Assembly (NCBI RefSeq): GCF_900156125.1
Contig: NZ_FTLX01000001.1
Coordinates: forward strand, 62,001-126,000
Reading direction: 5' to 3'
Source: Domibacillus enclensis
Lineage (GTDB): Bacteria; Bacillota; Bacilli; Bacillales; Domibacillaceae
DNA length: 64,000 bases
A model generated the notes under the pieces. That model saw nothing but the letters and a program-made list of their open reading frames with translations. It was not told the DNA's origin and ran no database searches. Made by a program: the position numbers and the translations under genes. Below, piece after piece: positions 36,035 through 44,925 of the stretch (position 1 is its first letter; each line of letters starts with the position of its first letter).

Positions 36035-36656
36035 ATGCTTTCAGAGCAAAATCAACGATATCGTCTGGAACGGCTGCTTTTGTCGTTTCACCAGAGATAA
36101 GCGATTCATGGTCATATCCCCACGACGCCCAGACAGCACGCAAGCCTGTTTTGTTGCACGCATCAATGTCGCGCTGCTCGTCCCCAACATAAAACACATC
36201 GGATGGACCGTAATTGTATTGCTTCAGCAGCTTTTTAATCATTTTATCCTTGCTGAAAATGTACTTGGACGATAGAATGTCGTGAACATAATCGACACCG
36301 TTTGACTTCAGGCAATGCTCGATAATATCTGAAGCGTTTGAAGAGATAATAGCTACCTGAATGCCACGGCTGTTTAATTCGTCCAGCATTTGTTTAATGC
36401 CGGGGAAAAGCGGAAGGTCGGCTTTGGATTCACGCACAAAACGGTAAAGCTTCGGAGCAGCAAACGGAATGCTGCGCATGGGGAAGTTTAAATGGCGGCA
36501 TCGTTCCGGGATGCTCATTTTCTTCAAGTCTTCGAGGTCCTCGAGGGCAACCTGGTTATAGCCTTCCTTTTCAGCAAGAAGATTGTAGGCCTTGATAAAT
36601 ATTTGAATGGAATCTGAAATGGTGCCGTCAAAATCAAATATGACACATTTAGTCAT
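36033..36656 (-). CDS. HAD-family phosphatase (Gph/PpaX-like)
   Basis: 207 residues with HAD motifs: I FDFDGTISDS (nucleophile Asp), II AIISSNAS, III SKDKMIKKLL and IV FYVGDEQRDIDAC. The cap domain lies between motifs I and II. Similar to phosphoglycolate phosphatase and pyrophosphatase PpaX, but the exact substrate is not evident. The start at 36656 follows AAGGAGTG 7 bp upstream; the longer frame to 36728 is unsupported. Stand-alone gene. Confidence 0.85.
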   Translation of the reverse strand: MTKCVIFDFDGTISDSIQIFIKAYNLLAEKEGYNQVALEDLEDLKKMSIPERCRHLNFPMRSIPFAAPKLYRFVRESKADLPLFPGIKQMLDELNSRGIQVAIISSNASDIIEHCLKSNGVDYVHDILSSKYIFSKDKMIKKLLKQYNYGPSDVFYVGDEQRDIDACNKTGLRAVWASWGYDHESLISGETTKAAVPDDIVDFALKA

Positions 36657-36794
36657 ATACATCACTCCTTCAATCGGGACAGCATTGTCCGCATATACTA
36701 TTAGTTTATCACCCCGAAGCCCGCTCAAACATGGAAAATACTTAATTTCAACATAAACTTAACATTCTGCTATAATGAATAATGGAAAATTTAA

Positions 36795-37556
<762 letters not shown>

Positions 37557-37583
37557 GCTGTTCGATTCATTATGGATTCGGAA

Positions 37584-37611
37584 AACGTTCGCCGTATGGC
37601 GGGCGTTTTTT
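37584..37611 (+). terminator. Terminator after map
   Basis: AACGTTCGCC/GGCGGGCGTT stem (with G-U pairs) followed by TTTTTTC. Confidence 0.85.
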
Positions 37612-37612
37612 C

Positions 37613-37656
37613 AAATCGGAACTATTACTGTTTACAAATCGGAATGATTACTATAT
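37613..37656 (+). promoter_or_regulatory. Two tandem Zur-box-like sites
   Basis: AAATCGGAACTATTACTGTT at 37613 and AAATCGGAATGATTACTATA at 37636 both resemble the Bacillus Zur box AAATCGTAATNATTACGATT. They precede a TATAAT at 37657-37662 upstream of the zinc-binding lipoprotein. Confidence 0.7.
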
Positions 37657-37691
37657 TATAATAGACACAATCAATTTTGGGGGACGAAAAC

Positions 37692-38729
37692 GTGAAAAAA
37701 TGGACAATCGCATTGGCAAGTCTGTCACTGGCACTTGCGGCATGCGGCAATGAAGAAGCAGAAACGGCAAATGAAACAACAGGATCAGGTGATGAAACGG
37801 TAACGGTTTACACAACCATTTATCCACTTCAATATTTTGCCGAGCAAATTGGCGGAGAAACGGTGGAAGTGGAAAGCATGCTGCCTGCTGGTGCGGATGA
37901 GCATACGTATGAGCCGACTTCACAGACGATGCTTGATCTGGCCGGAGCCGACTTGTTTTTGTATAACGGTTTAGGACTTGAGCCGTTTGCGGAAAAAGTG
38001 ACCGAGACGCTTTCAGCAGAAGATGTCAAATCGGTGAATATCGGCGAACAGGTATCAATTGAAGATGCCCACAACCATGAGGAAGAACATGGAGAAAGTG
38101 AGCATGCCGAAGAAGAAGAGCGCGCTGAAGAAGAAGTGCATACGGAAGACGAGCATTCTGAAGAAGCACATGCCGAAGAAGAAGAAGGCGGACATGATCA
38201 CGGAGGAGTAGATCCGCACATTTGGATTGATCCGCTGCTGGCCGCACAAATGGCAGAAGCAGTGAAAGAAGAGCTAACAGCACTTAATCCAGAAGAGGAA
38301 GCTCTTTACAATGAGAATTTCGAGCGTCTTCAAACAGAGCTAGAAGCGCTGGATGAAGAATTTCACACGATGGCAGAACAAGCTGCCCAAAAAGAGATTC
38401 TCGTTTCTCATGCGGCATACGGCTACTGGGAATCATCCTATGGAATTGAGCAGCTAAGCGTGGCCGGATTGTCGCCAACGGATGAGCCGTCTCAAAAGGA
38501 ATTAAAGGAATTGGCTGATACAGCAACGGAGCATGGTATTCGATACGTTTTGTTTGAACAGAACGTTACACCGAAAATTGCAGAAGTCGTTCAAAAGGAA
38601 ATTGGCGCTGAGGCCCTCCGCCTGCATAACCTGGCCACGTTAACGGAAGAGGATATAGAAGCGGATGCCGATTATATGTCGATCATGCGTGAAAACATTC
38701 AAACACTTCAAACAGCAATGAACGAATAA
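37692..38729 (+). CDS. znuA: Zinc ABC transporter substrate-binding lipoprotein (ZnuA/AdcA-like)
   Basis: 345 residues. GTG start with GGGGGACG upstream; lipobox LAAC at about residues 14-17. Cluster A-I zinc-binding fold with TTIYPLQYFAEQIGG, DEHTYEPT, the long His/Glu/Asp-rich loop (about 117-175: HNHEEEHGESEHAEEEE and HAEEEEGGHDHGG) typical of zinc rather than manganese proteins, then VDPHIWIDP and the HAAYGYW ligand region. It delivers zinc to a membrane permease, but no permease or ATPase gene is next to it. The Zur boxes support induction when zinc is scarce. Confidence 0.93.
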   Translation: MKKWTIALASLSLALAACGNEEAETANETTGSGDETVTVYTTIYPLQYFAEQIGGETVEVESMLPAGADEHTYEPTSQTMLDLAGADLFLYNGLGLEPFAEKVTETLSAEDVKSVNIGEQVSIEDAHNHEEEHGESEHAEEEERAEEEVHTEDEHSEEAHAEEEEGGHDHGGVDPHIWIDPLLAAQMAEAVKEELTALNPEEEALYNENFERLQTELEALDEEFHTMAEQAAQKEILVSHAAYGYWESSYGIEQLSVAGLSPTDEPSQKELKELADTATEHGIRYVLFEQNVTPKIAEVVQKEIGAEALRLHNLATLTEEDIEADADYMSIMRENIQTLQTAMNE

Positions 38730-38730
38730 G

Positions 38731-38771
38731 AAAAGCCGCTTCCAGCATTACTGCTTTGGAAGCGGCTTTTT
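38731..38771. terminator. Bidirectional terminator of znuA and the YitT-like gene
   Basis: AAAAGCCGCTTCCA/TGGAAGCGGCTTTT 14-bp perfect stem; overlaps the C-terminal codons of the convergent minus-strand gene. Confidence 0.9.
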
Positions 38772-39344
38772 GCGTATGGCATCGAACGAAACGGTTTGCA
38801 CAAAGTCAATCACCTGAGAAGCGATCCATTGGCAGATGATGGCATATAAAATGGTTTTCACATCTACAACAAGCCCTGTTGCAATTAAAATGGCGGTATT
38901 AATGTAGAAAAGCGAACGCCCCGGCGGCCAATTGCGCCACTTCGACAAAATAAGCGCGGCGATATCCATTCCGCCTGAAGACGCACCATATTTAAACAAA
39001 AGGCCAAGACCGATGCCGAACAGCGCTGCTCCGACTGGAAGGTCTGTCCAGATCGTACCAGGAGGCTCCTCGAAGTAGGGAGTGAGCCAGTGAATCACTG
39101 CTGCAGCGATTGAGACACAATACAGCGTTCCGACGGCTGTTCTAAAGCCGAGCCAGCGAACCGCCAGCACAATCATGATGGCGTTCACGCCCCAGATAGA
39201 TGCCGCGTAAGGCGTATGAAACAAGTGGTTCATCATAATGCTGATGCCGGCCGCACCACCGGATGAAATCGCATGCGGGAATAAAAAAATTGACATCGCC
39301 GCTGCCTGAATGCCGGCACCGGCCGTCCAAAACAATCCTTTCAC
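38748..39344 (-). CDS. YitT/YczE-like membrane protein
   Basis: 198 residues with five or six membrane helices. Typical DUF161/YitT-family features: FPHAISSGGAAGISIMMNH near the N-terminus and GLLFKYGASSGGMDIAAL in the second half. Role unknown, possibly transport of a small molecule. The GTG at 39344 is preferred (GAGGTG 6 bp before); a GTG three codons upstream lies inside that ribosome site. Its last codons are part of the terminator stem. Confidence 0.75.
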   Translation of the reverse strand: MKGLFWTAGAGIQAAAMSIFLFPHAISSGGAAGISIMMNHLFHTPYAASIWGVNAIMIVLAVRWLGFRTAVGTLYCVSIAAAVIHWLTPYFEEPPGTIWTDLPVGAALFGIGLGLLFKYGASSGGMDIAALILSKWRNWPPGRSLFYINTAILIATGLVVDVKTILYAIICQWIASQVIDFVQTVSFDAIRKKPLPKQ

Positions 39345-39459
39345 GAACGTCACCTCTGTCTGCCATCATATCGTATTTCACGTGGAAATTAAAGGGGACA
39401 TTTTTGACGGTCTACAGAGGGGCTGTTAAACTGAAGGAAAGAGAGTGGAGCTGATACGA

Positions 39460-40830
39460 ATGAACGTGAAGGATATGATGGATGCACAAAAGGCCTTTTT
39501 TGATTCCGGAAAAACACGAAACGTTGAATGGCGTATGGAGCAGCTAGCAAAATTAAAGCAAGCCATAAAAGGCGCTGAGGATCAAATCATTGAAGCGCTG
39601 TATAAGGATTTAAGAAAAAGCAAATTTGAAGCGTATACAACCGAGATCGGCTTTATTTATGAAAGCATCCGGTTTATGACACGGCATTTGCCTGATTGGG
39701 CGGCGGCTGAAAAAGTGCCGACGCCGATTCACCAGCAGCCGGCCCAAAGCTTTATTGTTCCGGAGCCATACGGAAGCGTTCTTATTATCGGTCCGTTTAA
39801 CTACCCATTTCAGCTTGTGATCGAACCGCTTATCGGCGCCATCGCAGCGGGCAATACGGCTGTTGTCAAGCCGTCCGAAAGTACTCCCCAAACGTCTTCT
39901 TTAGTAAAAAAGCTGATTGAACAAACCTTTGACCCTGCTTTTATCGGTGTCCAGGAAGGCGGAAAAGAAGTAGTCAGTGACTTGCTCGCCGCACCATTTA
40001 ATTACATTTTCTTCACAGGAAGCGCTCCGACAGCAAAAGTGGTCATGGGAGAAGCGGCCAAGCAGTTAATTCCAGTGACACTTGAACTCGGTGGAAAAAG
40101 TCCTGCGTTTGTCGACTATGCCGCAGACGTTAAACAAGCCGCCCGGCGAATTGCCTGGGGTAAATTAACAAATGCTGGACAAACGTGCATTGCGCCTGAT
40201 TACGTGCTCGTTCATCAAAATGTGAAAGAGTTGTTTATAAAGGAGTTAACTTTGGCTGCGTTTGATTTTTACGGGAGCGAGCCGCAAAAAAGCCCTGACT
40301 TTGGGCGGATCGTGAATGAGCGCCAGTTTGACCGTCTACAGGATATGCTAGACCGGACAAAAGGATCTATATTGTATGGAGGCAAAACGGATCGGTCTGA
40401 TTTGTTTGTCGCTCCGACGATCGTAGAGGCAGAATGGGATGACGCCTTAATGGAAGAAGAAATCTTCGGGCCTATTTTGCCTGTTTTAACGTATAATGAA
40501 CTGGATGAGGCGATTAAAAAAGTGAAAAAGCAGCCAACACCGCTTGCTTTATACGTCTTTACAAAAGAGCTGTCCGTTGAAGAAAAAGTGATTTCGTCCA
40601 TTCCGTTTGGAGGAGCGAGCATTAACGACACACTCGTTCATGTTTCCAGTCCCCACCTTCCCTTTGGCGGGGTCGGCACATCCGGAATGAACGCCTATCA
40701 CGGAAAAGCAAGCTTCGATTTGTTTTCTCATAAAAAAAGCATTATGCGAAAACAGGCGTCGCTTCCTGCTGATTTTTTGTATCCTCCTTATAAAGAGCGA
40801 GTCGATATTGTCCGTAAAGTATTAAAATAG
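39460..40830 (+). CDS. ywdH: Aldehyde dehydrogenase, class 3 type (YwdH-like)
   Basis: 456 residues. Conserved ALDH elements: IIGPFNYPFQLVIEPLIGAIAAGNTAVVKPSE, FTGSAPTAKVVM (NAD loop), LELGGKSPAFV (general base Glu), AGQTCIAPDYVLV (catalytic Cys). Closest to medium-chain fatty aldehyde and coniferyl-type enzymes of Bacillus. ATG at 39460 has GGAG 9 bp upstream and gives the length known for YwdH; the longer frame at 39445 is less likely. Oxidises aldehydes to acids with NAD(P). Confidence 0.9.
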   Translation: MNVKDMMDAQKAFFDSGKTRNVEWRMEQLAKLKQAIKGAEDQIIEALYKDLRKSKFEAYTTEIGFIYESIRFMTRHLPDWAAAEKVPTPIHQQPAQSFIVPEPYGSVLIIGPFNYPFQLVIEPLIGAIAAGNTAVVKPSESTPQTSSLVKKLIEQTFDPAFIGVQEGGKEVVSDLLAAPFNYIFFTGSAPTAKVVMGEAAKQLIPVTLELGGKSPAFVDYAADVKQAARRIAWGKLTNAGQTCIAPDYVLVHQNVKELFIKELTLAAFDFYGSEPQKSPDFGRIVNERQFDRLQDMLDRTKGSILYGGKTDRSDLFVAPTIVEAEWDDALMEEEIFGPILPVLTYNELDEAIKKVKKQPTPLALYVFTKELSVEEKVISSIPFGGASINDTLVHVSSPHLPFGGVGTSGMNAYHGKASFDLFSHKKSIMRKQASLPADFLYPPYKERVDIVRKVLK

Positions 40831-40890
40831 GCAGGGATATTGCCTGATGAAGTGGAATGTATAGAAAAAGAAGAACGGGAGGGAACCAGT

Positions 40891-41373
40891 GTGCCAATCA
40901 GTCTTGACCGGTTGAAAATACCAGATGAATTTGTGTTAACACAGGAAGATGTAATGGAGGAGGTCGAGCGATACTTTATCCAAAACGGCTGGTCGGTCCA
41001 GCTGGAAGCAGCAGCCGGAGGCCACGACCTTGTCGCTGAAAAAGAAGTGTGGACGGCGTATATAAAGTGCAAAGGCTCCCGCGGAAAAAGGCAGCAGGAA
41101 GGCATGGTATATGATAATACACAACTGCGCGGCAATGCAGGAGACCAGATTGAAAAGCTGATTCGTGTACAAGGCGAAGCGGAAAATCCAAGCTTTTTTA
41201 TTATGGCGAATCCCGGTCTTGACCGGATGAAATGGGTCGTTTCAAAGCTTGAAACGGGACTGGATAAACTGGATATTATCCGCATGTGGATCTACCCGGA
41301 TCACACGATTAAATGGGATATTCCAGCGCATCTCGTCCACCTGGCAAGGACGCTTCAAATGGAGAAAAATTGA
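40891..41373 (+). CDS. Uncharacterised protein with a possible degenerate PD-(D/E)xK fold
   Basis: 160 residues from a GTG with GGGAGGG 7 bp upstream; the frame extends to 40840 without a ribosome site. The middle part NGWSVQLEAAAGGHDLVA followed by TAYIKCKGSR looks like the beta-hairpin core of PD-(D/E)xK nucleases (D in GHDL, then xxCK in place of ExK). The expected Glu is Lys (IKCKG), which would abolish catalysis, so this could be a non-nuclease relative or a chance likeness. I do not recognise a named family. No membrane segment. It directly follows ywdH (60 bp). Confidence 0.65.
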   Translation: MPISLDRLKIPDEFVLTQEDVMEEVERYFIQNGWSVQLEAAAGGHDLVAEKEVWTAYIKCKGSRGKRQQEGMVYDNTQLRGNAGDQIEKLIRVQGEAENPSFFIMANPGLDRMKWVVSKLETGLDKLDIIRMWIYPDHTIKWDIPAHLVHLARTLQMEKN

Positions 41374-41383
41374 AAGATTGCGG

Positions 41384-41412
41384 TTGCACCGCAAAAAAAA
41401 AGATGATATAGT
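41384..41412 (+). promoter_or_regulatory. Promoter of csp
   Basis: TTGCAC, 17-bp spacer, TATAGT. The transcript would start near 41419, leaving about 100 nt of 5' leader before the csp start, the length usual for cold-shock mRNAs. Confidence 0.6.
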
Positions 41413-41520
41413 AAAAGCAGTTGTTCGCTCGTTTCAATCGGAATCACACGACGTGCTTCATCTTGAAATAGCAGCAAACAGCAAGAAATGATTTGCGCAT
41501 TAGCGCGAGGAGGACATAAC

Positions 41521-41721
41521 ATGCTAGAAGGTAAAGTAAAATGGTTTAATGCAGAAAAAGGCTTCGGTTTCATCGAAGTTGAAGGACAGGACGATGTATT
41601 CGTTCATTTCTCAGCTATTCAAGGTGAAGGCTACAAATCACTTGAAGAAGGCCAAAGCGTAACATTTGAAGTGGTTGAAGGACCACGTGGCCCACAAGCT
41701 GCTAACGTTGAAAAACACTAA
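41521..41721 (+). CDS. Cold shock protein (CspB/CspD family)
   Basis: 66-residue OB-fold protein binding single-stranded RNA and DNA. RNP-1 (GFGFIEV) and RNP-2 (VFVHFSAI) motifs are intact. ATG with AGGAGGA 6 bp upstream; the longer frame from 41488 is an artefact through the ribosome site. It is an mRNA chaperone under cold and other stress. The leader of about 100 nt may fold differently at low temperature. Confidence 0.96.
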   Translation: MLEGKVKWFNAEKGFGFIEVEGQDDVFVHFSAIQGEGYKSLEEGQSVTFEVVEGPRGPQAANVEKH

Positions 41722-41737
41722 TTCTGATTAAAACCAT

Positions 41738-41769
41738 AACAGGTGGAGCTGACGCTTCACCTGTTTTCA
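41738..41769 (+). terminator. Terminator after csp
   Basis: AACAGGTG/CACCTGTT stem (extended by GAGC/GCTT) followed by TTC and T-rich sequence. Confidence 0.8.
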
Positions 41770-41930
41770 TTTGCTTCTTTTTTGAAAACCCATACTTTGC
41801 AACCGCTGTCAATAGAAAAAACTCATCTTGTCACAAAAATGTTTTATTTTACACCGAAAATCGGGTGTTTTTTTCTTTAAAACGAGTAAAATAAGTGAAG
41901 GTTGAATGAAGAACGATCAGGAGGATGAGA

Positions 41931-42281
41931 ATGTTTTATATTGCAGCTGCATTGATTGCCGTTGTTGTCGGTTTGTTCGTAGGGGTTCGTGTATTATCCA
42001 GCTATAAAGTAGAAGAAGGCGTGCTCGTTGTGAAAGCGGGTGACTCTGAAACCGCCATCCCGATGAATGACATTGTAGAAGTATTCGAGATGGATCAAAA
42101 AAAGGAAGATGCATCTTTTTTTCAAAAATATATTATCAGACCGTACGTGAAAAAAGAGCGGGTTGCGGTTTACACACGTTCAAACGTATCGTATTTCTTT
42201 ATTTTGCGAAACCCGGGCCGGCTGGTTAAGTCTGTCAAGGCGCAAAATCCAAGTGTGTTTATAAAAGCGAAAGTTATTTAA
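41931..42281 (+). CDS. Membrane-anchored PH-like protein (SunI/YnzG-like)
   Basis: 116 residues. One N-terminal membrane helix (MFYIAAALIAVVVGLFVGVRVL) and a small cytoplasmic or external beta domain (KVEEGVLVVKAGDSETAIPMNDIVEVFEM and VAVYTRSNVSYFFILRNPGRLVKSVKAQNP). This layout is like SunI, the immunity protein for sublancin, and its YnzG/YolF relatives, but the match is by shape and short motifs only. ATG at 41931 preferred over 41925 because GGAGG then has normal spacing. Single gene. Confidence 0.6.
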   Translation: MFYIAAALIAVVVGLFVGVRVLSSYKVEEGVLVVKAGDSETAIPMNDIVEVFEMDQKKEDASFFQKYIIRPYVKKERVAVYTRSNVSYFFILRNPGRLVKSVKAQNPSVFIKAKVI

Positions 42282-42285
42282 CGGT

Positions 42286-42319
42286 AAAAAAGTGCATCTG
42301 CCCAGGATGCACTTTTTTT
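42286..42319. terminator. Bidirectional terminator between the SunI-like gene and sdaAB
   Basis: AAAAAAGTGCATC/GATGCACTTTTTT stem with 7-nt loop. Confidence 0.9.
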
Positions 42320-42326
42320 GTATTGG

Positions 42327-42995
42327 TTAAACAGTTTGAACAAAGCGGATTTCTTGTAAGCCGGGCATGGTGTGTTTGAGTTCCTGGACGACTTCTTGCC
42401 GAACGATTTCATCGACTTCACAAATCGTCATCGCGGAACCGCCTTTTTTCTTCCGTTCAAGAGCCAGGCGCGCAATGTTGTACCCGTTTTGGTTGAGGAT
42501 GCGGGAGACCGCTGCTAAAAAGCCTTTTTCGTCGGTGTGAGAAAAAATAAGCGTTGGTTTCTCTCCTGTAAAGGTGACAGGAAAATCATCGAGCTCCTGT
42601 ACCTCTGCTTTGCCCCCTCCGAGGGAACTGGCTAAAAGCTTGACAGAGCGAGTGGCTCCCTCTGCCAGAATGAGTACCGTATTCGGGTGATGGGTGCCGG
42701 CGCTGCCTTTTGTGAAGGTGTAGGCAACGCCTTGATCCATCGCTGCTTTATCCGCGTTGGGAACGTCAGAACTGTCTGTTGTCATGCCCAGTATGCCGGC
42801 AAGCAGCGCCAGGTCTGTTCCGTGCCCCTGATACGTCTCCGCAAACGAGCCTATCAGCTGAAATGTCACTTGTATCGGCTGTTCACCTAAAAGCTGACGC
42901 GCCATCGAGCCAATGCGAACGGCACCGGCTGTGTGAGAGCTTGAAGGGCCTACCATAATCGGACCAATAATTTCAAAAGCACTCGTGTACTTCAT
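42327..42995 (-). CDS. sdaAB: L-serine dehydratase, beta subunit
   Basis: 222 residues: N-terminal catalytic-domain part with the block VGPSSSHTAGAVRIGSMA, and a C-terminal ACT domain (KPTLIFSHTDEKGFLAAVSRILNQNGYNIARLALERKKKGG). With SdaAA it turns serine into pyruvate and ammonia. ATG with AAGGGGTG upstream. The gene lies 6 bp after sdaAA, in the order alpha then beta, the opposite of the usual Bacillus order. Confidence 0.95.
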   Translation of the reverse strand: MKYTSAFEIIGPIMVGPSSSHTAGAVRIGSMARQLLGEQPIQVTFQLIGSFAETYQGHGTDLALLAGILGMTTDSSDVPNADKAAMDQGVAYTFTKGSAGTHHPNTVLILAEGATRSVKLLASSLGGGKAEVQELDDFPVTFTGEKPTLIFSHTDEKGFLAAVSRILNQNGYNIARLALERKKKGGSAMTICEVDEIVRQEVVQELKHTMPGLQEIRFVQTV

Positions 42996-43001
42996 CGCCG
43001 T

Positions 43002-43886
43002 TCACCCCTTGCCTTTATTGAAAATCTGCTCCCGCAGCGCTTTTCCGGTTGGTGTTCCCGCCAGTCCGCCGATCCCTGTTTCGCGGAGGGAAGCAGGCAT
43101 TTCGGTTCCTACTTCATGCATCACACGGACAACTTCATCGGGTGGGATGACACTTTTTACACCGGCAAGCGCCATGTCAGCGGCTGCTAGTGCCGTCATC
43201 GAGTGAAGTCCATTCCGAATAATACAAGGAATCTCCACAAGGCCTCCAACCGGATCACAGACAAGCCCCAGCGAATTTTTTAATGCAAGTCCAACGGCAT
43301 GGCCGACCTGTTCAGGTGTGCCCCCGCCAATTTCCACAAGGGTGCCGGCCGCCATCGCCGTAGCCGAGCCGATCTCAGCCTGGCAGCCTCCAGCGGCGCC
43401 GGAAATAGATGCGGAGTTTGCGATGACCAGTCCAAGCGCTGCTGCGGTCATCATCGATAAAATGATCGCATCGCGGCTGTAGCGGCCGCTTTCCAATGCA
43501 TAAACGAGCACGCTCGGAAGAATGCCGGCGGAGCCCGCTGTCGGTGTCGCAACAATTCGGCCCATTCCCGCATTCACTTCTGAAACAGAAAGAGCATAGG
43601 CCATCGTCTGAAGGGTGCCCGGATGGATAAACGATTGTCCGTTTTTAATGTATTCATTCAGCCGAAACGCATCGCCGCCTGTTAATCCGCTCCGGGACAT
43701 AATAGGTTGCTCGGTTCCTTTGCGCACCGCTTCCTCCATTACCTTGAACTGTGCTTCCATTTGAGCTAATATTTCTTCTTCGGACCGTCCTGTCTGCTCC
43801 TGCTCGATCTTCAGCATCACTTGTCCAATCGATATATGCTGGTTTTCAGCAAGTGCTATTAATTCATGTAAATGAGTAAAAGCCAT
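43002..43886 (-). CDS. sdaAA: L-serine dehydratase, iron-sulfur alpha subunit
   Basis: 294 residues. The three cysteines for the [4Fe-4S] cluster are in GGCQAEIGSATAMAAG, GLVCDPVGG and EIPCIIRN; active-site stretch RIVATPTAGSAGILPSV. Located directly downstream (30 bp) of an Lrp-type regulator gene on the same strand and upstream of sdaAB, implying a three-gene operon in which the regulator responds to serine or another amino acid. Good GGAAG ribosome site. Confidence 0.95.
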   Translation of the reverse strand: MAFTHLHELIALAENQHISIGQVMLKIEQEQTGRSEEEILAQMEAQFKVMEEAVRKGTEQPIMSRSGLTGGDAFRLNEYIKNGQSFIHPGTLQTMAYALSVSEVNAGMGRIVATPTAGSAGILPSVLVYALESGRYSRDAIILSMMTAAALGLVIANSASISGAAGGCQAEIGSATAMAAGTLVEIGGGTPEQVGHAVGLALKNSLGLVCDPVGGLVEIPCIIRNGLHSMTALAAADMALAGVKSVIPPDEVVRVMHEVGTEMPASLRETGIGGLAGTPTGKALREQIFNKGKG

Positions 43887-43916
43887 AGCGATGACTTCCT
43901 TTCTTCAAAAAATAAA

Positions 43917-44375
43917 TTAGTCTGACTCTGTCAATGGAATGTTGTGCGTTTCTTTAACAGTGCTGAGTATGATGGTCGTTCGCGTTTTAAACACGCCGGG
44001 CAGCTGTCTTAATTCCTCACTGATGATCCGGTCTAAATCCTTTGTTCCGCGGCAGCGTACCTTTAGGAGATAATCGTCTTCTCCAGCGGCATGATGGCAT
44101 TCCTGCACTTCTGCCAGCTCGGCCACTTTCGCTAAAAACAGCGCGCGGTGCTCCATGCGGTCGATTGAGATGGAAATAAATGCGGTCATGCCGTAGCCGA
44201 GCGTTTCAGAATCAAGCAAAGCGGAGTAGCCTTTTATGATCCCTTGCTCTTCTAATCTTCGAACCCGGTCAGCGATAGCTGGAGCTGACATTTGAAGGTT
44301 CGAAGCCAGCTCAGACCAGGTGGAACGGCCGTTGTCCACCAAAGAACTTATTATTTTGTAATCCAATGAATCCAT
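43917..44375 (-). CDS. Lrp/AsnC-family transcriptional regulator
   Basis: 152 residues: N-terminal helix-turn-helix (NGRSTWSELASNLQMSAPAIADRVRRLEEQGII) and C-terminal RAM/ACT-like domain (GYGMTAFISI...VQECHHAAGEDDYLLKVRCRGTKDLDRII). It is the first gene of the serine dehydratase operon and divergent from arsR across an AT-rich 187-bp region. Probably controls sda expression by amino acid availability; targets are inferred from location. Confidence 0.88.
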   Translation of the reverse strand: MDSLDYKIISSLVDNGRSTWSELASNLQMSAPAIADRVRRLEEQGIIKGYSALLDSETLGYGMTAFISISIDRMEHRALFLAKVAELAEVQECHHAAGEDDYLLKVRCRGTKDLDRIISEELRQLPGVFKTRTTIILSTVKETHNIPLTESD

Positions 44376-44513
44376 TCGTTATCACCTAATTTAAATAGTT
44401 TATTTTATTATATAATTTTGTTTTATAAAGTCAATTAAGTTTATTTATTAATAAAAAAATCTTATTCATTCATTATATAAGAAAGAAAAGCTCAAGCAGA
44501 AATTAGAGTTGCG

Positions 44514-44540
44514 TATATAATCATATCGTTATATAATCAT
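44514..44540 (+). promoter_or_regulatory. Direct-repeat operator candidate before arsR
   Basis: TATATAATCAT occurs twice, at 44514-44524 and 44530-44540, 16 bp apart, 22 bp before the arsR start. AT-rich half sites of this type are bound by ArsR/SmtB repressors. Confidence 0.55.
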
Positions 44541-44562
44541 TTTCGAACAGGAGGGATTAAGT

Positions 44563-44910
44563 TTGGAGACTAAACCGGCAATGGATATTCAAAAATCAGC
44601 ATTGCTCTTGAAGCTGCTCGGTGATAAAACCCGTTTAACGATGATGAAGCTGCTTCAGTCACATGAATGCTGTGTATGTGAGTTTACGGCTATATTTGAG
44701 GCGAGCCAGCCAGCCATCAGCCAGCATTTACGAAAGCTGAAGGATGCGGGGCTTGTGCAGGAAACACGGCGCGGGCAGTGGATCTTTTATTCCATCAGAC
44801 GGGATCATGAGTACGCGCCGTTTGTCGAAGACGTATTGAATCACTTCCCGGATCAAAACGAACGGTTAACGAATTTAGAAAAGCAAGGCTTGCGCATTTC
44901 GTGTGAGTAG
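44563..44910 (+). CDS. arsR: Arsenical-resistance repressor ArsR
   Basis: 115 residues. The winged helix (ISQHLRKLKDAGLVQETRRGQWIFYSI) and the metalloid-binding ECCVCEF stretch in the recognition-helix region identify the ArsR type; arsenite or antimonite binding to the Cys residues would release DNA. TTG start with AGGAGGGA. First gene of arsR-arsB-arsC, 15 bp before arsB. Confidence 0.92.
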   Translation: METKPAMDIQKSALLLKLLGDKTRLTMMKLLQSHECCVCEFTAIFEASQPAISQHLRKLKDAGLVQETRRGQWIFYSIRRDHEYAPFVEDVLNHFPDQNERLTNLEKQGLRISCE

Positions 44911-44925
44911 GAGAGGGGTCATCCA

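Noticed and set aside
38026-38283. Leu/Phe-rich antisense frames opposite the znuA His/Glu loop
   Set aside because: Shadow of the GAA/GAG/CAT codon run in znuA.
41376-41491. Short frame in the csp leader
   Set aside because: Lies over the csp promoter and leader and has no start with a ribosome site.
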